A stretch of DNA of 64,000 nt from Acridotheres tristis (taxonomy: Eukaryota > Chordata > Aves > Passeriformes > Sturnidae). Under the pieces are notes generated by a model. It did no database searches, had not been told where the DNA came from, and worked only from the letters and a program-made list of their open reading frames with translations. Shown one piece after another: positions 1 through 13,023 of this stretch. The stretch is taken from the NCBI GenBank assembly GCA_037013685.1, contig CM072886.1:73187859-73251858 (forward strand). The letters are read 5' to 3'. Both the position numbers and the translations under genes were made by a program. Each line of letters opens with the position of its first letter. The first letter of the stretch is position 1.

Positions 1-1919
1 ACTCAAATGGACAGCTGAGAAGAAATTAAAATGCAAATAAAAATGAGGAGCTGATGAACACAATATTTTTGAGATATTTTGAGAAAAAAAAATGTAAGTA
101 ATATGTGTAAGTTTATACTCAGAGTATTTTGGTCTTGACATCCTGGAAGTAAAGAAACAAGGAAAGTCGGAGAGTTGAACAAACCTGAGTAGATGCTTGC
201 ATGATGAATTGTTGTTGACCAGTACAACACTGACTTTAAAAGTCAAGTGTAAAATTTGCACCCATAAATGTAGGAATCTCAAGAAATAGCTGATATCCCA
301 CTTTATCAATTGCTGCATACAGAATTTCTGGGATATTTATTTCAAAGACTCTAAAAATCCTGGACTCTTTTCAGAAGCAATCTGTCATAATTATCTGTGT
401 TATAAGAAGGTTTAAGGACTGATTGAAACATATTAAACTAAGTTAAAAGATTTTAGTGATATTTCTTTTTATTTTGTACATTTATTCACATATAAATGGT
501 TGTTAAGTAGATTTATTCATGCTTAAACTGATCATAGATCCATGTTACTCTCTAAAATTCTCTGGCAAAAAAAAAATCATACTGTTATTGCAAAGAACAC
601 ACAAAAACACAGACTGTGCTCTATTACTCACTAGAGGGTGCTTTCAGAAAAAAAAGCCTGAAAATCATGATTTAATTAAGATTTATAAATCTACTCCATA
701 TAGAAACTAAGAATGCATTCAGAATTCAAGTTATGTGCATGTTAATATTTGGAGAAAAGCCCACCACATTCAATATAGAACAAATGAAAAAATCTGACAA
801 CAGATGGATGTGTCTTTTGCACACAGTTTATACAAAAATACATACATAAGTATATATACACTTGTATTAACATATATCTGCATGTATAGATCTGTAAATA
901 GATATAGGTGTATTCATATAAGCCTACATAAGGAGAATTAATAGCAGAAATAAAAATAAGTCAGAGAAAGAAGAAAATAAATCTGACATATATTGTCATT
1001 TTTATCATTTGATAAGCTTGTGAAATAAAATTCTAGCTTGACTAGAATTAAAGCAAAACCTTCTAATTCCATAACAGAATCAAAAATCCACCTCTTATGC
1101 TTACATTCAGACCAGTCATTACAAAAATTAATTCTTTATATAATTTAACTGAAGAAAAGGAAATATGTATGGGATGCATTTTCTTCTGATATTTCCTAGT
1201 CCCTTAAAGCATGAATATAACTCAAGATCACAAAGGTATCTTAAAATTGATCTCTTGTTAATTAGTGGAATAGTTAATGAAAGAAAGCTAAGACTTTTTC
1301 ACAGGTTTTCCTTCCTTGAATGACTAACTTGGTCATATGCCTGACTTATACAAGGAGGAGAATTGAATCAAGAAAACATTAGCATTCATGTATTCTAACT
1401 TGCAATGAAAAATTCCTCACTTAATAATTAATTAGATTGTAAACTGAATACTCTTTGAGATCAATACCCAGATGAAACTGATCATGTTGCTGAAAATAAG
1501 GACTGAGAATAAGTGGGAACAGAAGTGTGACATATAAGAGATAGGAGTAAAACTGACTTTTAATGAGAGGAAAGTTATTAGCTCATTATAGAAAACGCAG
1601 GAGGGACTGGGTTACCATATAACTGTTGTATGAGTCAAATGGGGTGAATAAATTTGAGCTGTCAGTAGGTGACTGTAACAGAACAGCAGATAATATGAAG
1701 TAAAATATAGATTTAAATCCATATAGGAATTGTCCATCATAGAAAAACATTATAGAAGGCCGTATCCATACTCTTCGAAGGTACTGCTATTATGATCAAA
1801 TAAAAGTTTACATTTTGTCATACATCTGGTCATTAGAAGAAGAAATTCCTAAGGAAAAGGATTCCATTTGTTACTGCGTTTGAAATTAGAAAACCTGACT
1901 GAGGTTTTTAGAATTCTCC
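1..1919. other. AT-rich noncoding interval
   Basis: I see no exon, RNA gene or recognisable transposon here. The open frames are short and have no protein character. A run of TATA-like dinucleotides and ATAC/ATATA words lies near 835-930, and a T homopolymer of about 18 bases closes the interval at 1920-1937, just before the first CR1 fragment. Confidence 0.6.
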
Positions 1920-1959
1920 TTTTTTTTTTTTTTTTTTACTCCTATGACTCCTATTCTTT

Positions 1960-2139
1960 ACTGAGAGAGTGAGAGTGCTGGGGGAACTGGAACAGGTTTC
2001 CTAGATATGTGGATGTCCCATCCCTGGAAGCATTCAAGATCAGGTTGCATTGGACTTTGAGCAACCTAGTCTAATGGAAGGTGTCTAGAAGATCTTTTAA
2101 GGTCCCTTCCAATGCAAACCACTCTTTGATTCTATGACT
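1960..2139 (+). mobile_element. CR1 LINE 3' end fragment
   Basis: The stretch follows the 3' untranslated end of avian CR1 retrotransposons on the plus strand. It has the 'ggaactggaacaggtttcc' block, then 'gatgtcccatccctggaag' and the 'ggtcccttccaa' block, and closes with 'gattctatgactt', a decayed form of the ATTCTATG tail. Only the last 180 bases or so of a 4-5 kb element are present, the usual severe 5' truncation of CR1. Scattered substitutions show an old, immobile copy with no coding capacity. Confidence 0.88.
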
Positions 2140-3269
2140 TACATGGGTTTGGATATATTACTATGATTTACTTCTCCTCAAATATTTTCCTTCTCCTCAA
2201 TTGCCAGTTATCCAATGGATTCCTACCTATTTCTCTTTTTGTACATGTTTTCAATGTGGCAATTAATTCAGAAGTATTAGAATACTTTATGTGGAAAAAA
2301 GAGTTCTTTGTACTTGAAATTGTATTATTATAATTGACAAATGTCAGAATCCATCATATCTGTGTCACTTCTTTTTCCAAATGGAATAGATAGCACTTTG
2401 GAATAACATGCAAAATAACTTGCTTCTAAAAATGCAACAAAAGGATCACCATCATGAGAATTATTAATAAGGTACAAACCTTCATTTCTCTAACAGTAGA
2501 GGAGGAAATTTGAAAAATAGATCATTATGGAATTTTTAATCAAATGTAATCTAGTTACTTGTGCCAGTCAAAATACTTGTATTTTACTAGCAATTTATTC
2601 TAAGGAAAATGATTTCTCTCAGCATTTTAATACATAAAAATTCAACATGATACCGGTGAGGTAAGAAGTCTCAGCTGCTGTGGAGCTATTTTATTACCTT
2701 CCTCATTGTTTTGAGTCCCAGCATATGCTGTCCTCCATGAAAAGAAACTTGCCTATAGACATATAAATTCTCAGAATTTATAGGAATTTTTTTAGTTTCA
2801 TTGTTTTCAAAAAATCAGCAGCTTTTGAACATTTTCAAAATCACATCCTCTAACTGATGGCCACACAAATGTAAATAGAAAGCAAGGTTAGATGCAGGTT
2901 ACTAGAATGTATGGAACAGAACCCTCTGAATCTTTGAGATGGTTAATGAGAAGAAATGACAGCATAAAAACCCTCTGATTGAAGTAATGTTATTGATATA
3001 AAAATTAAAGAGTAGTTTGCCATTAGGGTTACTCCAGTTTTTCATTGGCATATCCCAGTGAAGTCAATTGACTAAAGCTGATAAATGCTATCTCCATTAG
3101 TTTAGAAACAATTTAAATACTTTTTTCCCCCCTTTTTTGCAGTGCACAGAAAATTCTGTCACTGCTATTTCTTCTAGTCTTATTAAAGCCCATCAACATT
3201 TTTTCCAGTAAGTTAATAGGCTGCAAGTTTTAATCCAGTGTTTAAAATGAATCAGTCTTGAATATTTTC
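2140..3269. other. AT-rich noncoding interval
   Basis: AT-rich sequence between a CR1 tail and an LTR. I see no splice-bounded open frame, structural RNA or tandem array. Confidence 0.55.
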
Positions 3270-3850
3270 TTACTACAACTTATTTTTACCTCTGCTGGTT
3301 TTGTCTGGGGTAGAAGTAATGTTTGTCATAGTAGCTGGCTGGCATGGTGCTATGTTTTGGATTTGTGCTGGAAACATGCTAGTAATAGAGAGATGATTTT
3401 GTCACTGCTGAGCAGTGGTTACACAGAATCAAGACCTTTTCTGCTGGGGTAGAAGTTGTGAGGGAACAGAGTTGGAACAGCTGACCCCAACAACCCAAAG
3501 GGCAGAGTGTACCATGTTGCATCATGTTTAGGATACAAAACTGTGAGGAGAATAAGGAAGGGGAGAACATGTTTGGAGAGATGGCATTTGTCTTTCCAAG
3601 ACACTGTTATGTGTGATGGAGTCCTGCTTTCCTGGGATCACTGAGCACATGCCTGCCCATGTAAAGCAATGAATTAATTCCTTGTTGGCTTTGTTTGTGC
3701 ATGTGGCTTTTGATTTCACTGTTAAACTGTCTCTATTTCAACCCATGAGTTTCCTAAGTTTTATTCCTCCAATACTCTTCTCCATCCCACTGGGGACAAG
3801 TTAATGAGTGGCTGTGGGGCTTAGTTGTCAGATGGGGTAAAACCACAGCA
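3270..3850 (+). mobile_element. Degenerate solo LTR of an avian endogenous retrovirus
   Basis: The order of landmarks matches a common bird ERV LTR family read on the plus strand: a 'ctggttttgtctggggtag' start, a 'catagtagctgg' block, 'tgctgagcagtgg' and 'aagaccttttctgct', then 'acagctgacccca'. A decayed TATA-like element (gatacaaaa, about 3532) follows, then a GTTAAACTGTCT poly(A)-signal region at about 3721, 'caacccatgagttt', and an end in 'ggggtaaaaccacagca'. No gag, pol or env sequence flanks it, so it is best read as a solo LTR. I could not identify a target-site duplication. A second copy of the same family lies on the minus strand at 16950-17383. The family name is not certain from memory. 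Confidence 0.75.
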
Positions 3851-4979
3851 TTATTTTGCAGCATTGTAATATACCAAGGTTGTATACCTAAACAGATGAA
3901 TACAAGTAGTCCTACTCTTCCTCATATACTGTCAACCAACTATGAACAGCATCAGCTCTTATAATTAATTACCTGGCACATGCACTGAAGAGAGGTGCTT
4001 TTGGTCTCAGTTTTGGCACCACAGTAAAGTAGTTTGACATCTACCAGACCCCAGCTGCCTGACAGAAGTACTCTTCCAAATAACAGGCCTTTTTTTACTA
4101 CAGACTAATCTTTCACTCTGAAGAGAATAATACCAAGCCTACTCAAAAGGTATAGAATTAGGGCAAATTGTGGGATAAGCTACATGATCATATACTTTTT
4201 CTTTTTAAAATTTCATCCAGCTTACTGAATGTACTAGAGGTTAAACAGAAATAATAGGATTTATTACAGACAAAATACAAAATACTGTGTATAGTACTTT
4301 TTGCAATAAGAAGAATTAAACGGGGGTTACATATCATACCTTTACTGTGTCATAAGCACATAAGACCGATCCTATCAGTTCAGATCAGATGTGCAGAAGC
4401 CCTCAATCCTGTTTTCAAGATTGAAATAGATACTTAGGAAAGAGCAGTAAGAAAATAAATTATATAATAACACTCTTCTAGACACCAGGGTTTTTTATCC
4501 TAATAACTTCCTCAACCAGAACTGCTGTCTGTATGTAAATAGATTTTTTATTTTTACTTTAAGATTTATTATAGGGTTTCATCTAATTGTTTTTGCAGTT
4601 TTCAGAGTTCAGAATAACACGTGGTAGGGAGTTTCATGACTTTATTAGATTGTCTGTGAAGAATCATATCTTTCAGTGTGTTTTGTATGTTACTTGGACT
4701 AATGTAATAACCTCTGGCATTGTTTTTAGGTGTGGAATATAAAGTCACCTACAATTCTCACAATTTTCTAGACTGCTGTCTCTTCCTACCTGTGTTATCC
4801 TTTGTTTCTCTATGTAGCAGCACTCTAGCCTACCCACTGCACAAACATCAGCTGTTTCATCCCTGTGGCTATCATCATTACTTTCTTTGAGATTGTGCCA
4901 GTTTTAGCATACTCTTTCTGAAAGGGAAGCACCAAAACCGCAAGAGCTGTTCAAGATGAAAGGTGATACACAGCTGTGT
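3851..4979. other. AT-rich noncoding interval
   Basis: No gene, RNA or tandem repeat recognised. Open frames are short and overlap at random. Confidence 0.55.
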
Positions 4980-5107
4980 CCAAGCCCGGGTTGGATGGGG
5001 ATCTGAGAGCCTGGTCAAGTGAAAGGTGTTCCTGCCTGCAGCAATGAGGTTGGAACTAGATGATCTTCAAGGTCTCTTCCAATCAAAACCATTCTATGAC
5101 TCTATGA
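4980..5107 (+). mobile_element. CR1 LINE 3' end fragment
   Basis: The core 'ggttggatgggg', then 'aaaggtgttcctgcctgca', 'ggttggaactagatgatctt' and 'attctatgactctatga' give the last 130 bases or so of a CR1 element in plus orientation. The element is strongly 5'-truncated and mildly decayed. A 98-codon open frame beginning inside it (5026-5322) runs out of the repeat into unique sequence and is not a gene. Confidence 0.88.
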
Positions 5108-7182
5108 AGGATAGCATTGTTTTCTCTTCTCTATTCCTTCCAGGTTGGTTTTTAACATTTGCTCACCTTCTGCCCAAGTTTTCCTTTATGAGTGGTGTTC
5201 TCCAGCTCAGAGCCAATCTTCTGTTATGCAAAATTAGAGTTCTAGTTTTAAAGGTATGGCATTTCACATCCATCTATGTTGAAATTATTTGCCATTTTAT
5301 TACAAAATTTTCCACATTATGAGATCTTTTTGCGAATTGGTCATGTTTGAATAACATCTTTTTTACCTTGAATTCAGTAATCAGCAAACATTATTATCTC
5401 AGTAATTCTAGTGTTTCCAGACTATTCTTCCTCATGTGCTTAGTATAGACATTTGACTTGATGGCTTGACATCTCATAAAGCGGCCTAGAATCTTTTCTA
5501 ATAATTGACAACCCATCATCTGTCTTAGGGTAGGACAGCATTTGACAGTTTGGAGAGGAATTTCATATGAAGTCAGTATTTCAGGTGTTTTGTCCTTTAG
5601 GAGTTTTTGCCAATCATATTCTGATCCTCGTGATTTATTACAGTTCTCACTAGCTTTTATTGAGTATCCTTTATCAGTAAGTTTTTAATTCAAGACAGAA
5701 TTTCCCAAGGGCCACCCATGTTCTGACATAAGTATTTCCCTTTCTGTTTCTTGTGTACTGTAAAAAAAAAAAAGTATTATTTTTTCAACATTTAGAAGCC
5801 TACACTTTCTTGTTCATGTTTACTTCTTCTGTATTCTATATATGAACACTACTTCATCTTCAGACCAATTGCTTAAAACAAAATAGAAACAAGAATGCAA
5901 TATTTGTCAAATGTACTTAGCTAATTCCCTTTATTCTCCTCCCAAAATTCTTCTATAGTCAACTGGCTTTCCTTACCCTCACCATTTTTCACAAGTCTTC
6001 TCAGACTCCCAGGCATAACCCGCTTCTAAGCAGCTAGTATTTCTTCAGGAAGGTTCAGACCATTTATTATAACTTTTGGTGATAGTTTTACCCCACCAAA
6101 TGTCATTAGAAGATTTGTCTGTTGATCTATTATCTGATCTTCATCATCTGTGCGTTGAAATATTTCTCTTACACTGATGAAAAAATTATTTTATGGTATA
6201 TCTGTTGGCCAACAATTTTTAAGGTGAAGGCAAATTGGTTATATAAGATTTATTTTTTGCTTGAGGAGAGGCATAAATAGATTAAATAGTAAAATATCTT
6301 ATTGATTTATATGAAAAAATATTAAATTATGTAAGCACACTATAAAATGCTTTTTAGTTTTGTTAATTGTGAAATGAAGCTTTAAATGAAAGAGACTGTG
6401 TGTCTTCTGACTTAATAGCCATCATGGATGAGATAAGAAAGAAGAGAAAAACAGAGAAAAGAAAATGTTTATGTTATTTAAAAACTTCATTGCAATTTTC
6501 TGAATTGCTTGCAAATTTTGTGTTTAATATCATATTGTGAAGTATGAGTGACTTAGATTACAAATCTGATCATAATAGGCATTTCTTTTATTACTGGCTA
6601 AACGTAAATCCAGGGATTGTCTTCCTGGCAGAGATATCTGTTTTGACTTTGAAATATGTCTTACAAAAATATTCCATTATATTCCTGTCAGTAAACTTCC
6701 TTCACTAGAATTATTCTAGAAAGTAATCAAAATGGGGGAATCACACAGAGTCAAAATTAGATTATTTTTAAGATATCAATGTTTATCTAGCTACCAGTAT
6801 CCTCTGTTTACACTTGTTTCTTCATCCCTTGATCCACACACAGCTACAAATGAATAAACAGGTCCCAGAACCAAAACTTGGACCCGTCATTATAGTGCTG
6901 AACCAGTAGACCTCAACACTAGCAAGACCCACTTCTGAGCAGTAAAATGCACATTAAGAGATGGTTAAGGACAAATTAATATCTAAAGTTAATTATAGCT
7001 TCTGGATTTAGGAATGCTCAGGAGTTTTGAGTTATACTCTCATGCATACATATTTATGCTATTATTTTTATTTTAATTGCATACACAGGATGTAAGCGAA
7101 TATATTAATTTCTTTCTTATCTTTACCTGTTGATAGCATGTTTGTCAAACCTTCATCATTTGTAAGAAGGGATCATAAATTA
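5108..7182. other. AT-rich noncoding interval
   Basis: About 2 kb with no supported feature. It has short A and T homopolymers (for example about 5761-5773) and no splice-bounded open frame. Confidence 0.55.
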
Positions 7183-7728
7183 CAGAAATTATGGAAATCA
7201 TAGGAACAATAAGGTTGGAAGGGACTACAGTGGGTCTTCTGGTCCAACCTCCCTACTCAAGAAGGGTCATCGTAGAGCACATGGCACAGGCTTGTGTCCA
7301 AACAATTCTTAAATATCTCTAGCAGTGAAGGAGACGTCATAACTTCACTGGGCAATCTGCTCCAGTTCTCAAGTACCTGCACAGAAAAGAAGTTCTTTCT
7401 CATATTCAAGTGGAACATTAGTTCCTGTCCATTGCCTCGTGTCCCAGAGGCTGGCAAGAAGAGCCTGGGTCCATCCTCTTGGTACCCCCAACTTTAGATA
7501 TTAATACACACTGATGAGGTCCCTTCTTAGTCCACTTCTCAAGGCTGAACAGGTACAACTCCCTCAGATTTTCCTTTTAAGAAAAACACTCCAGTCCTCT
7601 CATCATCCTTGTTGCCCTCCACTGGACCTGCTCCAGGAGCTCCATGTCTTTCTCTTACTGAGGAGCTCAGAACTGGACACAGGACTCCAGATGTTGTCTC
7701 ACTAAGGCTGAATGGAGAGGATTTCTTA
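7183..7728 (-). mobile_element. CR1 LINE 3' part, about 0.55 kb, antisense
   Basis: Read on the minus strand this is a CR1 3' region. The plus strand opens with the element's 3' end ('aataaggttggaagggac', 'ggtccaacctccc'). It continues upstream in the element through the 'gaagttctttctcat' block, the 'gtcccttcttagtcc' block, 'tgttgccctccactggacct' and 'gagctcagaactggacacag'. All of these are known from the terminal coding/3' UTR region of CR1. The open frames on both strands here (60-67 codons) are by-products. There is no intact reverse transcriptase, and 5' truncation is near 7728. Confidence 0.9.
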
Positions 7729-10699
7729 ATATATTGTATCTCGAGGATTTCTTCATTCTTATTTTCTTACTTATTACAGTTTCGCGTTTGAGTTAATGCT
7801 GTATCTGTTCTCAAAACCACAGAATTTATTGATGATCCATAATGACCTCCTAGCAGAATCTGCCTATGCATCAAAAAGAAGCATTTTCCATTATTGACTA
7901 CTTTTTATGTACAGAAATTCTTTGTGCATTTGTCTTAGAAATAAAGCTAAAATAAACATGGAAAAACCTTTGGGATACGGCACCTAACATCATTCGTAGG
8001 AGAAACAGAAAGGAAGAAAGGACAAAAATTTCTTAAAGGATAGTGGTAATATTTTTGGTTTTGGTGCATTTCTCTTCATGCATTTGATTTGGCTGAGGAA
8101 CAGATTGTTTAAACTGTAATTTCGGTACTCAATCTCTGTTCTTTATGAATGACATGAACATTATGTGAACTTAAGAATTAAGCTGACACAAGGAGTTATA
8201 TTCCTGAATTGGGCCAGTGAGTGAGACTTGAGGACAAAGTTGAAAAACTAGAAGAGGCCTCCCAGTGCTCAATCTGCCACCACTGATGGACCATGTTATC
8301 TGTTTTGGTAAGAGTACACAGTTATTTTAAAATTGCTTTGTGTATATTTTCTGTTTTTAAATAATTATGTGCAATAGAAACTGGAAATTAATATAAATCT
8401 GTAAAACATATAACTGGTTTTGAGTGATGATGCAGTCACATAAATACAGGCTGGTAATGAAAATACAGGAGTACAAATAGGTTTTGGTCAACTTTTTATA
8501 ATGCCATTATTCCTTCTTTCATGTGTATAAACAAATACTGAAAAACAGCCTTTGGTTTTCCTCTATTCTTGTCAGTATAATTGGGATGAACATCACCACG
8601 CCTTTCTCCCTAAACACAGCAAAAACAATGCTGCTCATTCTGGCTTGCATTGTTTTGGTAGCAATCATGACTGATTTGCTTGGGGGAAACTGTCAAGTCT
8701 CTGTCTAAATTATTAACAAACATATTTCTGTATTATTTATAAGACATTGAAAATATGGCTTAATGATCATTTAAAATGATGGCTTTAGAAAACAACTGTT
8801 TCTTTACAGTTCCTATTGAAACAAACAGTTTTCCATTTAATATAGGGAATATTTCACAGAGTAGCAAAGAAAAGCACAATTTTAATGGAATAGTTTTTGC
8901 ATTTACATCAGTACTTTCTATCCCTTTATAAAGTAAACTTTTATTGTAACAGACACAAAAGTCTGAGGAGAGAGATTCACTTAGTGGGAAATTAGCTTTA
9001 CTGTGAATGTAGCTGTAACTTTTTTTTTTAATATTTACAATTTAATCATGTTAATTGTTCCTTCTTGATGAAAACTATGAAGAAGACACACATATGCGAT
9101 AACTATTTCTCAAGTTCAAAAAAAGCTCTGGGGAATACTACAGTAATGTTCAGGTGCTGAACAACAGAAGCTCTATAAAACACACTCTGCTCTTCTGCTG
9201 GACATCAGAGAGAGGATGGTCTCATAGTCAGGAACAATCTCTTCCACAGATACCTACCCTGAGCTTGGATGAATAAATAACCCTCTGTGTGCCTTTATGT
9301 TTCTGATTTAAATTAATTGTGTGGGTAACTTCTCTGCACATATAAGGGGATATCAGTGTGCATTATTTACACACAATATGTCACTGTGCCCACATTAATG
9401 GAATCACTTATGCAATATTTTCACTGGAGCACAGCCTGACTCTCATCTGAGACATAGATGTTTACATGAGCTTTTCTGAGAAAACCTGCTATAAAACTTT
9501 GGTAAAGAGAATTAAAAATTATATCACCTTAAAAACTTTTTGAATAGATTTTCTTAATTTTACTCTGAATTTGATGACTTCTTCTTCCTGTGTGTGTGCC
9601 ACATGCTTTCATGGATGTTTCCTCAATTTAAGAACTACACTTAAACTTGTAGCTCTGATTCTTGATATTTATAAGGTGAGATGTCTTAATTGCAAAAAAT
9701 GAAAACAAGGCCTGTCGTTTAATGGTTTGTTGGACATTGTTAAGGGAGTAATTATTTAGAGAAAATATTTTATGTTAATTATTTCTTTAATTTTTCTTAT
9801 GAATTATGTAACAATTCAAGAGTATATATAGTCAGAAGCAATATTCAGTGTCATCTATTCTTCAAAGTTTGTCTTGCATTTTTTGCTTCATTAATGCACA
9901 TTGGAAGATGAAGAGAAAATCTTTCACAAACAATAAAAAAAGTTCTGTTTTGTTAATCATCAAATTATTTTGAAATATGGGGAAGTTAATATTTTTCAGG
10001 CAAATTTTGGATTTTGGAAAGGAATCTTTCTGATCCTCCAAACTGTTTGGTCTTAGTTAACACACAGGTAACTGCTGTGAAGCCAACAGAGAAAATTCTT
10101 CTTTATTCAATCCAGCTGCATCAAGAAAAAGTGTCCAGACTCTATTACTTTCCTTCTTTTGTTACTATTGCTGCACAATTTCAAATGGGATTGTATCAAA
10201 TAATGGGCTAGCACAGACTGCATTGACAGTAATATAGGGAGATAACATCCTTTCAACAGATTGTGTCTTTTGATGATTTGGGTGGTGTAGACAAAGGGTT
10301 TATAGTACTCTTATTTCTATCCATCTGTACATGTTTTTTTCAGGGCTGACTTTGTGCACAAAAGGATATGACCAGGGTCCAGAATTTTGCAGCAATTTTC
10401 TCGCAGGCTATTTTGATTAGCAGAGCATGTTATGATATTCTTTGGGCTGTACATCTTACACTTGGAGCAGAAATATAAAATTACTCTGAATATAAGCAGC
10501 AATTTAACAGCATGCTATTTCAGTGCCTTATGTCATACTTCATTCTTCTTTTAAATACAAGGATACAATACATGAAAGCCAGACTGATGGGCAGAACCAT
10601 TAATCAAATATTTGTAAGCATTTCTGCTGGATTTCTCTTCCCTCCATTAAAAAGTTATTCAAAAGAGAGTTTGAGAAGAAAAAGTCAACTTGTTCACTA
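7729..10699. other. AT-rich noncoding interval
   Basis: Nearly 3 kb of AT-rich sequence with no recognisable transposon, RNA or exon. Open frames reach only 60-65 codons, as expected by chance. Confidence 0.5.
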
Positions 10700-10727
10700 A
10701 AATAGAATTTCATACATTTTCACCTAG

Positions 10728-10939
10728 GACTGAAGCTGAAGTTTCACAGGCTACTGAAAAAGATACGCACAAATGATGACACTGGCTTTTTTAATACTAA
10801 TGAGGTGAATGCAGCTATGAGAGAAGCTAATAAAAATATTTTTAATCCATTTGCTAGAAAGGCAATAAAAATTCTCGATCCTTGGTGGAACAGAAGTGTA
10901 ATACAGCTATTAAAGGAATGCAGGGAGAGGGAGACCTAA
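10728..10939 (+). CDS. Possible terminal coding exon or relic of one (69 codons, unidentified)
   Basis: A run of 69 sense codons (10730-10936) ends at a TAA that overlaps an AATAAA poly(A) signal at 10939-10944. The frame begins just after a splice-acceptor-like site, a T/C-containing stretch ending 'ttttcacctag' with AG at 10726-10727. The deduced peptide has protein-like composition, with basic and aromatic residues, an 'NPFARKAIKILDPWWNRS' core and a charged C-terminus 'LLKECRERET'. The first ATG is codon 30, so a free-standing ORF would be only 40 codons. I do not recognise the family. A second donor-like site (ATGAG|GTGAAT) lies inside the frame. It could be a real exon, a decayed retrocopy or unknown transposon coding sequence, or a chance open frame; no homologue can be named. 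Confidence 0.25.
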
Positions 10940-11494
10940 ATAAAGCTGAGACATCACATTTAGTATAAGGCTTAATGGTATATAGGAGTCTCAAAATGTT
11001 ATAAGGCTGAGAGAAAGTATATATTGGCATGAGTTTTATTTAAGTGTTAGATGAAATACAGTGTCATCAAAACTTAGATGAAGAAAAGGTCTACAATGCT
11101 AGGATAAGTAGAGGAGATAATTACATAAAAAATGTATTACTTTGTGAAATTTAAACTGTGATCATATATAATGGAAGGATTTGTTGCAATACGTCTGTGG
11201 CGCCTTTTGATGCATTAGGACATGATAAGCATGGGGATGCTTTGAGTGGCCAAAGAAGACACCCTGCTAAGAAGCAGATATATCCCTATGTCAAAAATTG
11301 CTGCTATATTTAATTCATTAAAACTCACCACTTTGGAGAGGAGTGGTATATGAAGCATTTCACTTACAGCCATCTTGGATTCTGGCTTTATGACAGTAAG
11401 AAGATGAACATAAATGTTTTCCCTTAAAGGTGATCTTTCCAGTAAGTAGAGACACCCCTGAGCAGAAAAATGCTGGAAAAACACTCCTACTCAC

Positions 11495-11581
11495 CTTGCT
11501 CTTGTCTGAAAGACATATCACTTTTATTCCTTCCACTCTGAGTTCGTCTGCATTAACATTCTGGTTTGGATCAGGAGACAT
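11495..11581 (-). CDS. Possible first coding exon with strong splice donor (29 codons, unidentified)
   Basis: On the minus strand an ATG at 11581 opens 29 codons that end exactly at a consensus donor: exon end AGCAAG, intron start GTGAGTAGG at 11494 downward. The peptide is protein-like: it starts MSPDPNQNVNADELRVEG, goes on with a hydrophobic IKVICL, and ends SDKSK in phase 0. An in-frame stop 8 codons upstream of the ATG fits a start exon. I cannot see a good acceptor upstream and do not recognise the gene. The reading runs on into the putative intron for 44 more codons, which could equally mean a chance frame. The exon candidate at 10728-10939 lies on the other strand, so the two cannot belong to one transcript. 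Confidence 0.25.
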
Positions 11582-13023
11582 CTTTTGTGTGGCTCTCTTG
11601 ACTCACTCTCATATAGTTTTGATTTTAAAATTGAGTGAGCTTGGAATTAAAGAGATGTATTTATCTTGAATGATGCTAAACCACAGATATGCATTGGGTG
11701 CACACCTGGCACCCTGCATCCACAAATGAGCATTCAGGCCATGGGGACTCACTAGGGTCAGTTTTACACACCCTCTGCCCTCCATACAGTGTGGATATTG
11801 ATCCTCAATGTCAACTATTTTTCTGTATAAATTTGTGCTTATTTGCACATGGTAGTTGCTGAAGTAGATGTAGCCTTGGTATTGAGTACTCCTCATGATT
11901 TGAGGATGTGACAAAAAAGTAAAAGGTTTTAAAACACTGGCCTTTAGTAAGCAATAAGGCATAGCTAATGGAAAGAGCTGTAAAATATTTTTTATTGCTT
12001 TATGAAAATAATCTCATTCAGAGTTCTTCTTACTTAGAGCCTGTAGGAAGAGGGCTGATGTTGATTGTGTCCTTGAAACTTTTGACAAAAAGTCTTGTTT
12101 CATTAGTAAACCCCACCTTTTTCCTCCTCCTAGTTTTAACAAATGACCAAGCCTAGCAGAATGAAGGCCAGTGCAATTTTTCATAGGGTTGTAGCAGTGA
12201 TTTTAATTGCTAAACGTATTCAATCATTTGTTCTAAGTGTATTCAGAACATGCCATACTGAACTAATACTGAATGGATGTCATTGCATTAGTTTAGCGCA
12301 TTGAACTAAGCAGGACATGAAGACCCCAGTGAAATCACTTGGTTTATATATCATTACTTAATGAATCTGCAGTAGATGGTAAGAACTTATTTTGACTCAG
12401 CAGACAGTGCCAAAAGACAATTGAAGTTCAAAAGTCGTGTTTGAATGCCTTGTTATTTTGACCTTTATATGTATTTTATCTTACTTGAGGAAAAAATGAA
12501 GAGATGAGCAGAGACCATCTCATAAAGCCACAACAAAATTGTTATAATCACTTAATTTACTATTGCCTTCTGAAGTAAATGTTTTCTATTTATCCAGTAG
12601 AGGGAAATTAAAGGGCTATGAAATTTCATGATAGGTTAAATCCTATGAGCCATATGGGAAGGAAAAATCTACCTGGCTAAAGAAAAGGAAACAGTCTTAG
12701 AAAAAAGTAATCAGACCACAACTAAAGTACTTTGACAAAACACAGATTAGTGAATCCCTCAAAGTAGAAAATATGTACTTTTACATAACATTATGACTAG
12801 GTCTGATGATAAAAATAGAATATAAACTCCTAATACAATCTTATGATTCATTATTAAAAAAAATCCACAAACAGTTTTCAGAAGTCTACAGACTGTCTCA
12901 GATTTCTAGATTTTTGGATGCTTCTTTAAAATTCTAACTGTGATGCTTAAAAGCAAAAGATAAGCAAATAATTTAAATATTTTTACAAATGCATTTATGT
13001 AGTATTCATACCAACTGTGGTGC
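11582..13023. other. AT-rich noncoding interval
   Basis: No supported feature. A 117-codon minus-strand open frame at 11609-11962 has no recognisable domain and sits in otherwise unremarkable sequence, so I do not call it a gene. Confidence 0.5.

Noticed and set aside
11609..11962. 117-codon minus-strand frame
   Set aside because: No recognisable domain, splice borders or conserved-looking composition; compatible with chance.
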